Below the pieces are notes generated by a model. It was given only the letters and a program-made list of their open reading frames with translations. It ran no database searches and was not told the DNA's origin. Shown one piece after another: positions 24,680 through 33,837 of a stretch of 64,000 nucleotides of DNA. Position 1 is the first letter of the stretch. Every line of letters begins with the position of its first letter. The position numbers and the translations under genes are program-made. Origin of the DNA: an uncultured Collinsella sp. (GTDB lineage: Bacteria; Actinomycetota; Coriobacteriia; Coriobacteriales; Coriobacteriaceae); the NCBI GenBank assembly GCA_900543515.1, contig UQRW01000001.1, positions 54,509 through 118,508 on the forward strand, written 5' to 3'.

Positions 24680-24692
24680 CGCGGACGGCGAT

Positions 24693-24722
24693 CGAAAGAC
24701 GGCCGCGTCCGTCTTTCGTCTT
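24693..24722 (+). terminator. Terminator after the FHA gene
   Basis: CGAAAGACG (24693-24701) pairs with CGTCTTTCG (24710-24718), followed by TCTTCT. The T-run is weak, so read-through to the kinase is possible. Confidence 0.5.
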
Positions 24723-24756
24723 CTACCTTCTGCGTCGTAAACGACAATACTCAGCA

Positions 24757-24817
24757 GTATACGTGGGCAGTGCGGCTATCATGGTACTTTACCGATATCC
24801 GCACTGCTCACGTATAC
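24757..24817 (+). other. Strong hairpin in the kinase leader
   Basis: Arms 24757-24775 and 24799-24817 pair over 19 bp with a single G-U exception. The 23-nt loop can itself form ATC/GAT and GGTA/TACC pairs. The structure ends 32 nt before the kinase ATG and leaves its ribosome site free. It could be an operator, an RNA regulatory element or a repeat. Confidence 0.6.
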
Positions 24818-24849
24818 GCGCGGCAACCCATGCCAGACAAAGGAACGCC

Positions 24850-26934
24850 ATGGATACTACCGATAGCGCCTATGGCGACAAACTCATCCGTCTTGACACG
24901 TTCGATACCGCCGTGGCGGTCGACCCCAGCGCCGAGGACGACGCCAAGCGTCGGTTTATGACGCTTATTCTCCAAACGGCCCACCGCAACAACGGCAACA
25001 TCGGGCACGTGCTGCGCGCGACCAACACGAGCGGCGAGGTCTTTGCCGTCAAGCTACTCAAGGACAACGCCATCCTTTCCGGCCAAGCCCCCGACCGCTC
25101 CGCCGAGCAATCGGCAGCGCACCTGGCCAACACCGCCGCGTTGTTCGAGGAGTACCGTCATCTGTGTACCGTCTCGCACCTGCGCGGATTTCCGCGCGTC
25201 TACGGCTACGGATCGTGCGAGGATGACCCGCTCATCCTCATGGAGTGGGTCGAGGGCACCTCACTCAAGCAGGCGCTGCCCCTGCTTCCTCACGACGCCT
25301 CGGGCGGGCTGACCACCCAGATGGTCGCCGCCGTCGGAAACGCCGTGCTTCGTGCGCTCTTGATGACCCAAGGCCTTGTGAATCCGGTCGTCCATCGCGA
25401 CCTTTCGCCTGCCAATATCATGTTCCGCACCACCAGCCGAACGCTCGAGCAGCAGATTGCTGATTGTTCCTTTGACCCCTGCCTCATCGACATGGGCTCC
25501 GCGACCATGGCTCTCGGCGACGACACGATCACCCGGCGCGCCGACATCTGGCGCTTTGCCACGCCCGCATACGCCGCGCCCGAGATGCTCACGCAGGATA
25601 TCGAAGGCATCGCGGCCCTTCGCCGTTCGCCGGCAATCGACGTCTATGCGCTTTCGAGCATTTTGTACCAGCTCTACAGCGGTCGCAAACCGTTTGACTT
25701 TGAGTCGACGGACGCCGCTGCAACCGGCTCGTTCTATCTCGTAAAGACCAAGACCAAGCCGGCACCGCTCGAGCCGCGCTGCGAGGGCGATGAAGCGCTC
25801 GTCCAAATCATCATGAAGGGTCTCTCAGTCGAGCAGTGCGATCGTCCCACCGAGCAGCAGATGCTCGAGGTGCTCTCGGCATACCTCACCGATGCCGAAT
25901 CCGAGGGCCGCGAAAGCACAGGAGACGAGGCCGCAATTGATATCGATTCTGGCACGCACCTTAAGGTCGACGTCGCCGGCGAGCGCGCACGAGAGATCCT
26001 GAATCAGGCCCGGCACGATGCCATGACCCGCCGCCGCTTTATTATCGGCGGCGCTATCGCAGCCGTTGCGGGGCTCAGCGTCATTGGGGCGGCGACCCAT
26101 GGCTTTGGCATCCCCGACTACCTGGACGGCATCCGCGGTTCGCTTGACGACTACACTTGGGATCAGCTGCAGGAGATCTCGCTCAAGATTAAGGCCGCCG
26201 AGACCCGTAGCGAGGCACGCGAGATTGCCAAGCGCTATCATCTGCTCGATGCCGATGGGCATATCCCCTATCCGTGTACCAAGCGTGTCACGCTCACCAA
26301 CGGGCTGCAGGTTGGCGCGCAGCTTGTGGGCATCCGCCACGATGAGCTTCTGGACGGGACGGGCAAGGCCGGACTGACGTTTATGTTCGATGCGGGTATT
26401 GCCGAGCGCAACGCTGCGGCTGAACCGCCGAGCGCCGGCTGGGCAGATTGCGAGCTGCGGGAATGGCTCAACGGCGACGGCCTTAAGCTGCTGCCCAACG
26501 AGTTGCGCGCACTCATTAAAGGGGTCAAGAAGGTCTCGAACAATGTGGGCGCCGCCAACAGCGCATCGTGTCTGAGCGAGTTGCCCGCAACCCTTTGGCT
26601 GCCCGCCATGGTCGAGCTGTGCGGTACGCAACCGCCCGATTCGTTTACCGAGGGCTATCACTACCTGGCAGACATCTACAACGGCGAGGGCAAGGAGTAT
26701 AAGCTCTTCCGCGAGCTCAAGGTGAGCCCGTATTCCACGAACGAGACGATGGTCCGCCAGTGGAAGGGCAAGGACACCTGTTGGTGGGAGCGCACGGTGA
26801 GCCCCGACACATCGGAGAGCGAAGGCACGCTCTATATGAACCGCGTGGGGCACGACGGCGACGTCTTTACGTACGCAACGCCTGCGGAAAAGCCAAACAA
26901 GCTAACCTGTGTGATCCCCGGGTTCTGTATCTAG
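24850..26934 (+). CDS. Membrane Ser/Thr protein kinase with DUF6273-like outer domain
   Basis: A 694-residue protein. The Hanks-type kinase domain (about residues 50-340) has the ATP lysine K68 (VFAVKLL), HRDLSPANI (HRD 182-184), DMG at 214-216 in place of DFG, and APE 243-245. A single membrane helix lies near 397-417. The outer part contains ADCELREWLN, LPNELRALIKGVKKVS and a closing MNR/VIPGFCI, as in DUF6273 domains. It may sense an external signal and phosphorylate proteins bound by the neighbouring FHA protein. AAAGGA sets the ATG. Activity with DMG is likely but untested. Confidence 0.85.
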   Translation: MDTTDSAYGDKLIRLDTFDTAVAVDPSAEDDAKRRFMTLILQTAHRNNGNIGHVLRATNTSGEVFAVKLLKDNAILSGQAPDRSAEQSAAHLANTAALFEEYRHLCTVSHLRGFPRVYGYGSCEDDPLILMEWVEGTSLKQALPLLPHDASGGLTTQMVAAVGNAVLRALLMTQGLVNPVVHRDLSPANIMFRTTSRTLEQQIADCSFDPCLIDMGSATMALGDDTITRRADIWRFATPAYAAPEMLTQDIEGIAALRRSPAIDVYALSSILYQLYSGRKPFDFESTDAAATGSFYLVKTKTKPAPLEPRCEGDEALVQIIMKGLSVEQCDRPTEQQMLEVLSAYLTDAESEGRESTGDEAAIDIDSGTHLKVDVAGERAREILNQARHDAMTRRRFIIGGAIAAVAGLSVIGAATHGFGIPDYLDGIRGSLDDYTWDQLQEISLKIKAAETRSEAREIAKRYHLLDADGHIPYPCTKRVTLTNGLQVGAQLVGIRHDELLDGTGKAGLTFMFDAGIAERNAAAEPPSAGWADCELREWLNGDGLKLLPNELRALIKGVKKVSNNVGAANSASCLSELPATLWLPAMVELCGTQPPDSFTEGYHYLADIYNGEGKEYKLFRELKVSPYSTNETMVRQWKGKDTCWWERTVSPDTSESEGTLYMNRVGHDGDVFTYATPAEKPNKLTCVIPGFCI

Positions 26935-26976
26935 GCGGCGGGCGTCTTGCCGTGACGGGACCCCTCCCCGTCAATT

Positions 26977-27033
26977 GTCTTGATCTGTAACACTAGCTCG
27001 GCAGATACAGGTCTAGATGTTACAGAACGAGAC
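26977..27033. repeat. 57-bp CTGTAACA palindrome, copy A2
   Basis: Arms 26977-26992 and 27018-27033 around a 25-nt centre. It forms a tandem pair with A3 at an offset of exactly 80 bp. Confidence 0.88.
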
Positions 27034-27056
27034 GTTAAGTTGTGACTCGATGTAAT

Positions 27057-27113
27057 GTCTAGATCTGTAACAGTTACTCGACAAAAACGGGTCTAGTTGT
27101 TACAGATTGAGAT
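27057..27113. repeat. 57-bp CTGTAACA palindrome, copy A3
   Basis: Arms 27057-27072 and 27098-27113; the centre carries the reverse of TAGACCCGTTTTT. It has the same orientation as A2. A lone half-site (ATCTGTAACG) follows at 27153-27162. Confidence 0.88.
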
Positions 27114-27190
27114 GATTGGTTGGGACGGTCCATCGGCCAACCATCCATCCTCATCTGTAACGAAATCTCATATATTATTTCTGTACTGAA

Positions 27191-27217
27191 CACCCCCAGG
27201 GGGTATGGGTGTATAGT
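27191..27217 (+). promoter_or_regulatory. CsoR-type operator and promoter of the copper operon
   Basis: CACCCCCAGGGGGTATGGGTG (21 bases at 27191-27211, key feature CCCCCAGGGGG) resembles CsoR sites, which are G-tract palindromes. TATAGT (27212-27217) follows as -10. A csoR gene ends the same operon, so copper-responsive self-regulation is expected. Confidence 0.6.
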
Positions 27218-27264
27218 ATCGGCGGGTTAACAATTCCAACACCGAACTACAGAAAGGAGAAGCC

Positions 27265-29604
27265 ATGGCTCAAGATAAATTCGATGTGGAAGGCATGACG
27301 TGCGCCGCCTGTCAGGCGCACGTGGACCGTGCCGTGAGCAAGCTCGACGGCGTCGAGAGCGTCGCGGTCAATCTGCTCGCCGGTTCCATGCTGGTGAACT
27401 ATGACCCCGCGCAGGTCACCCCCGACGACATCTGCACCGCCGTCGATCGCGCTGGCTACTCGGCCTCGCCCGTCAGCACGGGCACCGACGCTGTCCAAAG
27501 CGGAAGTGCGCAAGCCAGGTCCGGCGCCGCCCATATGGAGTCGCCCACCAAAAAGTTGGAGGCCGCCGCCTCTGCCATGCGCACCCGCCTCATCGTCTCG
27601 ATCGTCTTCCTCATCCCACTGTTCTACATAGGCATGGGGCACATGCTCGGCTGGCCGCTGCCCGGCATCTTCACCGACCACACCCACAGCATGACGCTCG
27701 CTCTCACCGAGCTCGCCCTGCTCATCCCCATCGTCTACATCAACGACGCGTACTTTATCAACGGGTTTAAATCGCTCGCGCACGGCGCACCCACCATGGA
27801 CGCCCTTATTGCCGTGGGCGCCACCGCCTCCATCGCCTGGTCGCTCTACGCCATGTTCATCATGGCCGACCAACTAGCCGCGGGTCAGGTCCACGAGGCC
27901 ATGATGACGAGCATGGACAATCTGTATTTTGAAAGCGCCGGCACGATTTTGTCGCTCGTCACCGTGGGCAAATACCTCGAGACGCGCAGCAAGTCCAAAA
28001 CCGGCGGCGCCATCGAGGCGCTCATTGACCTGGCGCCAAAGACCGCGACCGTCGTGGCCGAGGACGGTACCGAGGCCACCGTCGACGTCGATGCTATTCT
28101 GCCCGGCCAGGTGCTGCGTGTGCGCCCCGGCGAGTCCATCCCCGTCGATGGCGTGGTGCTCAAGGGCAGCTCGGCCGTGGACGAGAGCGCGCTCACCGGC
28201 GAGTCCATCCCCGTGGAAAAGACCGCCGGCGACACCGTCAACGCCGCCACGGTCAACCGCACCGGCTCGTTTACCTTCCGTGCCACACGCGTGGGCGCCG
28301 ACACGTCGCTCGCCAAGATTATCCAGCTCGTCGAGGACGCCAATGCCACCAAGGCGCCCATCGCCCGCCTGGCCGACAAGGTCGCCGGCATCTTCGTGCC
28401 CGTGGTGTTTGCGATCTCGGCCGTGACCTTTGTGGCGTGGATGGCGCTGACCGGCAGCGTGAACGAGGCGCTCACCTCCGCCGTAGCCGTGTTGGTGATC
28501 AGCTGCCCGTGCGCACTCGGCCTGGCCACGCCCGTCGCCATCATGGTGGGCACCGGCAAGGGCGCCGAAATGGGCATCCTGTTTAAGAGCGCCGAGGCGC
28601 TGGAGAATCTGCGCAACGTGGGCACCGTGGTGCTCGATAAGACCGGCACCGTCACCCGCGGCAAACCCGCCGTGACCGATATTGTGGTTGCTGCGCGCGC
28701 CGACGGCTCGCCCGCTATGAGCGAAAAGGCGCTGCTCAAGTTGGCCGCCGCGTTGGAGCGCTCGAGCGAGCACCCGCTGGCCGAGGCGATTATGGCCGAG
28801 TGCGAGACACGCGGGATCGTCGCGCGCATGGTCGAGGACTTTGCTGCCGTGCCCGGGCGAGGCGTTACGGCGCGCGAGGGGCAAAACGCCATTGCAGCCG
28901 GCAACGTACGCCTGATGGACGAACTGGGCGTTACCGTGCCCGCGGGTCTTGCCGAACAATTTGCCGCCGAGGGCAAGACGCCGCTGTTCTTTGCCAAGAA
29001 CGGCGAGCTTGCCGGCACCATTGCCGTGGCTGACGAGGTCAAGGAGACGAGCGCCGGGGCCATCGCCGCACTGCGCTCGCTTGGCGTCGACGTGCGCATG
29101 CTCACCGGCGACAACCGCGTGACGGCCGAGGCCATCGCCCGCCGCGTGGGACTGACCAGCAAGCAGGTCATCGCCGACGTGCTTCCCGCCGACAAGGAGC
29201 GCCACGTGCGCGAGCTGCAGGATGCGGGCAGTAAGGTCGCCATGGTGGGCGACGGCATCAACGACTCCCCCGCCCTGGCGCGCGCCGACGTGGGCCTTGC
29301 CATCGGCACCGGCGCCGACATCGCCAAAGAAGGGGCAGATGTGGTTCTCATACGCAGCGACCTCATGGACGTCGCCCGCGCCATCGAGCTTTCGCGCGCC
29401 ACGATTCGCAACATCAAGCAGGACTTGTTCTGGGCGCTGTTCTACAACGGCATCGGCATTCCGCTCGCCGCGGGCGTGTTCTTCCCCCTCACCGGTTGGC
29501 AACTCTCACCGATGTTCGGCGCCGCGGCCATGAGCCTGTCGAGCGTATGCGTCGTGTCCAATGCGCTGCGCTTAAAATCCTTTATGCCTAAAGTGGCAAA
29601 ATAG
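27265..29604 (+). CDS. copA: Copper-exporting P1B-type ATPase
   Basis: A 779-residue membrane pump. One N-terminal metal-binding domain has MTCAACQAH. After the first helices comes the A-domain (GESIPVEK), the transport motif CPC at residues 414-416 ([12 protein letters not shown]), the phosphorylation site DKTGT from D458, SEHPLAEAI, and the hinge [11 protein letters not shown]. The C-terminal [15 protein letters not shown] is the usual copper-site region. It exports Cu(I) from the cytosol. AAAGGAG precedes the ATG. It leads copA-copZ-csoR, with a long hairpin between copA and copZ. Confidence 0.94.
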   Translation: MAQDKFDVEGMTCAACQAHVDRAVSKLDGVESVAVNLLAGSMLVNYDPAQVTPDDICTAVDRAGYSASPVSTGTDAVQSGSAQARSGAAHMESPTKKLEAAASAMRTRLIVSIVFLIPLFYIGMGHMLGWPLPGIFTDHTHSMTLALTELALLIPIVYINDAYFINGFKSLAHGAPTMDALIAVGATASIAWSLYAMFIMADQLAAGQVHEAMMTSMDNLYFESAGTILSLVTVGKYLETRSKSKTGGAIEALIDLAPKTATVVAEDGTEATVDVDAILPGQVLRVRPGESIPVDGVVLKGSSAVDESALTGESIPVEKTAGDTVNAATVNRTGSFTFRATRVGADTSLAKIIQLVEDANATKAPIARLADKVAGIFVPVVFAISAVTFVAWMALTGSVNEALTSAVAVLVISCPCALGLATPVAIMVGTGKGAEMGILFKSAEALENLRNVGTVVLDKTGTVTRGKPAVTDIVVAARADGSPAMSEKALLKLAAALERSSEHPLAEAIMAECETRGIVARMVEDFAAVPGRGVTAREGQNAIAAGNVRLMDELGVTVPAGLAEQFAAEGKTPLFFAKNGELAGTIAVADEVKETSAGAIAALRSLGVDVRMLTGDNRVTAEAIARRVGLTSKQVIADVLPADKERHVRELQDAGSKVAMVGDGINDSPALARADVGLAIGTGADIAKEGADVVLIRSDLMDVARAIELSRATIRNIKQDLFWALFYNGIGIPLAAGVFFPLTGWQLSPMFGAAAMSLSSVCVVSNALRLKSFMPKVAK

Positions 29605-29632
29605 GATCACTATTACGTTCATTTAGAACGGG

Positions 29633-29726
29633 TTTTCCAGGTGCCCGAGATTGGCCTGAAAGAGGAGCGACGCGTACTTTGGTACGCGAGCGACGGCTTG
29701 AAGGTCAAGGTCGGGCACCTGGGAAA
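29633..29726 (+). other. Long structured hairpin between copA and copZ
   Basis: Outer arms 29633-29648 and 29711-29726 pair over 16 positions with one G-U. Inner stems are 29651-29657 with 29702-29708 (one G-U) and 29671-29677 with 29682-29688 around TTTG. GAGCGACG occurs twice in the centre (29665-29672 and 29688-29695). It ends 14 nt before the copZ ribosome site, so it could set the copA/copZ ratio by RNA processing or attenuation. Confidence 0.65.
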
Positions 29727-29751
29727 GCCGACACAACAGAGAGGAATACCC

Positions 29752-29973
29752 ATGCGTTACACGATCAAGACTTCCGGTCTCATGTGCGGTCACTGCGACG
29801 CTACTGTCGAGACGGCACTGCTCAACGTTGCCGGCGTGACCGACGCCGACGCCGATCACGAGACCCAGACCGTCCAGGTGGAGTGCGCCGACACCGTGAC
29901 CGCTGAGCAGCTCGCTGCCGCCGTCGAGGGCGCCGGCGAGAAGTTCCACGCCCTGTCCGTAACCGCCGCGTAA
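29752..29973 (+). CDS. copZ: Copper chaperone, heavy-metal-associated domain protein
   Basis: A 73-residue single HMA domain, MRYTIKTSGLMCGHCDAT, with the metal site CGHC at the first loop. Its length and ferredoxin-like strand pattern match CopZ, which carries Cu(I) to CopA or CsoR. GAGGAA at 29741-29746 precedes the ATG. The usual MTCxxC is here LMCGHC. It lies between copA and csoR. Confidence 0.88.
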   Translation: MRYTIKTSGLMCGHCDATVETALLNVAGVTDADADHETQTVQVECADTVTAEQLAAAVEGAGEKFHALSVTAA

Positions 29974-30011
29974 CGACCCACGCGCACCCCGACCAGAAAC
30001 GAGGACCCGCC

Positions 30012-30284
30012 ATGATGGCAGACCACAAATCGGTGACCCGCATGCTCAAGACGGCACGCGGCCAGATCGACGGCATCTTGCGGATGGTCGATGAGGACCG
30101 CTATTGCGTCGATATTTCCACACAGCTCATGGCCACACAGGCGCTCCTCGCGCGCATTAACGCCGACGTGCTCAAGGCGCATATCGAGGGCTGCGTGACT
30201 TCGGCAATCGAATCGGGCGACGAAGACCTCAAAGCCGCCAAACTCGCCGAAATCGAACGCGTCGTCGACAAACTCTCCAAGTAA
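30012..30284 (+). CDS. csoR: CsoR family copper-sensing repressor
   Basis: A 90-residue all-helical repressor (DUF156). The Cu(I) site C-H-C is visible: C in DRYCVDIS, H in LKAHIEGC and C in the same segment. RGQIDGILRMVDED is the family start. It would leave DNA when Cu(I) binds, relieving repression at the G-tract operator near 27191-27211. GAGG lies 7 nt before the ATG. A palindrome that may act as terminator follows. Confidence 0.92.
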   Translation: MMADHKSVTRMLKTARGQIDGILRMVDEDRYCVDISTQLMATQALLARINADVLKAHIEGCVTSAIESGDEDLKAAKLAEIERVVDKLSK

Positions 30285-30294
30285 TTGGGGCATT

Positions 30295-30341
30295 GGGGAC
30301 AGGTACGTTTGCACCACATTGGTGCAGATTAACCTGTCCCC
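30295..30341. repeat. GGAC-type palindrome D, copy 2
   Basis: GGGGACAGGT (30295-30304) pairs with ACCTGTCCCC (30332-30341), and TGCACCA (30310-30316) with TGGTGCA (30320-30326). It starts 11 nt after the csoR stop. No T-run follows. Confidence 0.75.
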
Positions 30342-30396
30342 CTTGCTCTAAATCGGGTATAAAGGCGTGCGGCATATCGAATGAAAGGCAATTTGC

Positions 30397-30870
30397 ATGA
30401 ATGACTTTATGAAGGGCCGCAATGGCGCTGACGAACTCACCATCGTGATGGGTTTTGCCGGCATCGTCATCGCGATGATCGGATCGATAGCCCGCATCCA
30501 GTGGCTCAGCTGGATTGCCATCGCCGTAATCGTGATTGGCGTGCTGCGCGGCCTGTCCAAAAATATCGATGCACGTCGCAAGGAGAACGAGGCCTTTGTC
30601 GCCACGACCGCCAATGTTCCCGGCTTGGGCAAGTTCGTCGCCAGCTTGGGCGGCGGCGCTGCAGCGGCCAGCACCTCACGCGCGGCCGGCACCAGTAAGG
30701 AAGACTTTGAGCGTGCCAAGCGCACGGCCAAGAAGATGTGGAAGGGTCGCAAGACCACGGCATACCTCAAGTGCCCCAACTGCGGCCAGATGCTCTCCGT
30801 CCCCAAGGGCAAGGGCAAGATCCGCGTCACCTGCCCAAAGTGCCACGCCAAGATGGAGACGCGCTCCTAG
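30397..30870 (+). CDS. Small membrane protein with C-terminal zinc ribbon
   Basis: A 157-residue protein. Two hydrophobic helices (LTIVMGFAGIVIAMIGSIA and WLSWIAIAVIVIGVL) are followed by a basic linker with a Gly/Ala stretch and a zinc ribbon: CPNCGQ and CPKCHA, near residues 128-150. The arrangement places the ribbon on the cytosolic side. Similar small proteins are common in Coriobacteriia, with no known function. AAAGG precedes the ATG and a clear terminator follows. Confidence 0.75.
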   Translation: MNDFMKGRNGADELTIVMGFAGIVIAMIGSIARIQWLSWIAIAVIVIGVLRGLSKNIDARRKENEAFVATTANVPGLGKFVASLGGGAAAASTSRAAGTSKEDFERAKRTAKKMWKGRKTTAYLKCPNCGQMLSVPKGKGKIRVTCPKCHAKMETRS

Positions 30871-30891
30871 CCGCCATACCATGGGACAAAT

Positions 30892-30928
30892 AAAAGCCGA
30901 GGTCTCGCACTGGGACCTCGGCTTTTTC
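30892..30928 (+). terminator. Rho-independent terminator
   Basis: A perfect 13-bp stem (30892-30904 with 30914-30926) ends in TTTTT. It belongs to the zinc-ribbon protein gene. Confidence 0.88.
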
Positions 30929-30978
30929 TAATTTAAGACAAAAGGATTGCCCCCTTGTCGCATCGCCATATCGCGCGC

Positions 30979-32349
30979 TTACGCCACGCCGTCGCGGGCA
31001 AGCTCCTCGGCCAACGCCTCGGCAGGCATGGCCATAATCGTGTCGAGCTCGGCATCCACCTCGGGAATACGCTTCACCTTGAGTTTGCGCACCAGATCAC
31101 CACGGCACATCACGTGCATCGGCTCACGCAGTGCGCACAGGTCATCGAGCGGATTCTTGCGCGTCACCAGGATATCGGCGGCCTTGCCGCACTCGATCGT
31201 GCCGGTCTCGCCGCCCAGCCCCAGTAGCTCAGCATTGACCTGCGTGGCCGTGTGCAGCGCGAAGGCGTTGCTCACGCCGACATACTTGGCAAAATAGGCC
31301 ACCTCACGCCACATGTCGTACTGCGTCACGAACGGGCAGCTCGAGTCCGTGCCAAGGCCCACCTTAACGCCAGCTTCCAGTGCGGCACGGGCGCTCTCGA
31401 TGATGCCCGAGCACACGATGTCGCCGTTCTTCTTTTGCGTATCGGTCGAATGGGTCTTTTCCGGGTCGAGCAATACAAACGGCAGCGCCGGGCTGATAGT
31501 GCAGGTCACACTCGGCGCACGCCCCTCGAGCTGTGTGCCCGCGGCGCCACGGTACAGCTCCAAGATTTCGGGTGTCAACGGAGCGCCGTGCTCAATCGTG
31601 TCAACGCCGGCCTCAAGCGCGGCCTTCACGCCCTCGGTACTCTCGACATGGGCCATAACCGGAAGGCCCATATCGTGCGCCGCCTTGCATGCCGCCGCGG
31701 CAACCTCCACCGGCATACGCAGCACGCCCGGCTCGCCCACCTCGGTCGCATCGAACACGCCGCCCGTTACGAATAGCTTAATGACGTCGGCACCGCGCGC
31801 ATACAGGTCTCGCACCTGCTCGGATGCCTCGACGGGGCTGTTGGCCACCTGGGCGAACAAGCCCGCGCCATGGCCGCCCGGCACCGTAACGCCCGTTCCC
31901 GGCGCCACCAGACGCGGACCCTGATACTTGCCGGCATCGATGGCATCGCGCACGGCAATATCGGCAAACAACGGGTCGCCCGCGCCGCGCACCGTGGTCA
32001 CGCCGCTTGCCAGCTGCTGTTGGGCGCTGCCTCTGAGGATGTGGCGGACGATGGTGCGGCCCACGGGATTGTCGAGCTTCTTCATCAGCGCGCCCGCATC
32101 GCCCGCCGAAACCGGCTTGCCCGAACCGCACAGATGCACGTGCATATTGATGAGACCGGGCATGAGATACGCACCACCCAGGTCGACAACCTCGGCACCC
32201 GCGGGTGCCTGCGCCACAGCACTCGGCCCCATCCAGGTGATGACGCCGCGCTCAACAGTCACGGCCATATCGGGTTGCGGCTCCATATGCTCCGAACCAT
32301 CCAGAATGGTCGCATTGATAAACAACGTAGAACGATCAGCAGACGCCAT
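30979..32349 (-). CDS. Metal-dependent amidohydrolase (prolidase/imidazolonepropionase-like)
   Basis: A 456-residue TIM-barrel hydrolase. The metal ligands are seen in MHVHLCGSG (HxH), a lysine in DVIKLFVTGG, histidines in VMAHVEST and DTIEHGAP, and the aspartate in GLGTDSS. The set fits the Xaa-Pro dipeptidase/aryldialkylphosphatase-related branch. It probably cleaves an amide in a small peptide or related compound. GGGAGGAG precedes the ATG at 32349. It is flanked by repeats and not part of an operon. Confidence 0.85.
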   Translation of the reverse strand: MASADRSTLFINATILDGSEHMEPQPDMAVTVERGVITWMGPSAVAQAPAGAEVVDLGGAYLMPGLINMHVHLCGSGKPVSAGDAGALMKKLDNPVGRTIVRHILRGSAQQQLASGVTTVRGAGDPLFADIAVRDAIDAGKYQGPRLVAPGTGVTVPGGHGAGLFAQVANSPVEASEQVRDLYARGADVIKLFVTGGVFDATEVGEPGVLRMPVEVAAAACKAAHDMGLPVMAHVESTEGVKAALEAGVDTIEHGAPLTPEILELYRGAAGTQLEGRAPSVTCTISPALPFVLLDPEKTHSTDTQKKNGDIVCSGIIESARAALEAGVKVGLGTDSSCPFVTQYDMWREVAYFAKYVGVSNAFALHTATQVNAELLGLGGETGTIECGKAADILVTRKNPLDDLCALREPMHVMCRGDLVRKLKVKRIPEVDAELDTIMAMPAEALAEELARDGVA

Positions 32350-32498
32350 ATCGAGCTCCTCCCTCACGATTAACATGAACATTTGTCCATTATCACCTAA
32401 TGCAGCGACCTAAAGTCGAACATATCGGTTAACGGAGGGAAGAGGGGATGTGGGGGACGGAATACGTTGCAGCCTCACCCCAGCGAAACCAAGGAAAT

Positions 32499-32555
32499 GT
32501 CTCAATCTGTAACAGGTACTGGGTTATTGGGCCCCCTGATGTTACAGATCGAGAC
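32499..32555. repeat. 57-bp CTGTAACA palindrome, copy A4
   Basis: Arms 32499-32514 and 32540-32555. It ends 8 nt before the stop of the endonuclease-like gene at 32564. It is a single copy, not paired. Confidence 0.88.
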
Positions 32556-32563
32556 AAAACCTC

Positions 32564-33634
32564 TCAGCGCCCATACCACTGGCGTCTCCATTCCTCAGCC
32601 AGATCGGCCCGCTGTTGAATTCCCGCCAGTCTCATCTTTTCAGCCAGCTTCCCCGGGTTCTTGAGTTCATCAAACCTAAACCGAAGCACCTTGTGCCCGA
32701 GCATCGTCAGATGAGACTCTCGCTGACGTTCTGCCACGAATGGGTCGACCGACCCCCGATCCCCACCATCCTGCAGGGTATACTTTCCCTTCCCGTCGAG
32801 CTCGCCGATGACACATGTCCCATCCTCGAGCCTCCAGAAATAATCAACCCGAAACACCTGGCTCGAATCGAGCGGATCGCGAAACTCCACCTGCAGCTCC
32901 GGAACCGGAAAGCCGTACGCAATAAAGAACGCTCGGAACCGAGACTCGCCGCCGTTTTCGGACAGCCCGTCCGCATACGACGCAATCACCTGTGCCCTGC
33001 GATGCCCTCGCCTGCCCTCGCAATCGGCGCGGAGGCGCTCGCACAAATCCCAACGTGATACGCCTTTCGCCCGCAGTGCAGAATCGGCAATCGCCAACCC
33101 GTACGAAAACGGCGCACGCAGCAAGCAATCCTCCACCGTGTGCCAAAACGACGTCACCCGCACGCCATCAACACGCTCGAGCGCGCCCGCCATCTGCGGA
33201 CGCAACAACCTGCACCCACTGCTCAACGTCACCGAACAACCCGTCTTAACAAGAAAACGCGGCCCGAGCAGGTCATTCGGCACCTCCAGACCCCACAAAA
33301 GTGCCGCGTCATAACCCCAAAACGCCCAATCGGGATGAAACACCGCAAGCCCTTTGATAGTCCTCAGCGCTCGCTCCGCCGGCGTCAATGCATCCCAATC
33401 ATGCTGAAAACAGAACAGGTACGGCTCGGGCTCCGCGATATCGTCGGTTCCAACATGGCGTCGCAGCCACATGAGCTCGGTATTGTCATGCGTTGCGAGC
33501 AGCGCACCTTGCTTGGCCGTCTCCGTGAGCCGCGCGAGCATCCTATTCCGCGCCAACGTGTTGCGAGTCGTATGCTTGTGTTTGAGAACGGTATTAGACA
33601 CTTCCATCACCACCACATCGGACAAATGGACCAT
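32564..33634 (-). CDS. Protein with C-terminal PD-(D/E)XK (DUF559/Vsr-like) domain
   Basis: A 356-residue protein. The last 110 residues show an endonuclease-like pattern: an E in GGESRFRAFF, a D in FRVDYFWRL, then GELDGKGKY, and a later VLRFRFDEL, as in DUF559/Vsr-type folds. The N-terminal 240 residues may bind DNA (SRWDLCERLRA) and look like AbiEi-type antitoxin or MarR-like proteins, but the match is weak. GGAGG lies 11 nt before the ATG at 33634. No methylase adjoins it. A nuclease role is inferred. Confidence 0.6.
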   Translation of the reverse strand: MVHLSDVVVMEVSNTVLKHKHTTRNTLARNRMLARLTETAKQGALLATHDNTELMWLRRHVGTDDIAEPEPYLFCFQHDWDALTPAERALRTIKGLAVFHPDWAFWGYDAALLWGLEVPNDLLGPRFLVKTGCSVTLSSGCRLLRPQMAGALERVDGVRVTSFWHTVEDCLLRAPFSYGLAIADSALRAKGVSRWDLCERLRADCEGRRGHRRAQVIASYADGLSENGGESRFRAFFIAYGFPVPELQVEFRDPLDSSQVFRVDYFWRLEDGTCVIGELDGKGKYTLQDGGDRGSVDPFVAERQRESHLTMLGHKVLRFRFDELKNPGKLAEKMRLAGIQQRADLAEEWRRQWYGR

Positions 33635-33660
33635 CGCCGCTGTTGCCTCCGCTGACAAAT

Positions 33661-33717
33661 GTCTTGATCTGTAACAGGAAGACAGTCTTTGAACCTCTAG
33701 TTGTTACAGAACAAGAT
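33661..33717. repeat. 57-bp CTGTAACA palindrome, copy A5
   Basis: Arms 33661-33676 and 33702-33717. The start of A6 is exactly 80 bp further on. Confidence 0.88.
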
Positions 33718-33740
33718 CTTTCGGCAGCCGCCAACCTTCC

Positions 33741-33797
33741 GTCTCGATCTGTAACAGGTAGACCGGTTTTTTGTCCCTAAACGTTACAGATCGAGAC
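33741..33797. repeat. 57-bp CTGTAACA palindrome, copy A6
   Basis: Arms 33741-33756 and 33782-33797 match except at the innermost base pair. The centre contains TAGACCGGTTTTTT in forward orientation, opposite to A5. Confidence 0.88.
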
Positions 33798-33837
33798 ATA
33801 AAGGCAGAGGGCAAGGCAGGCGACAACCGCCCATCCC

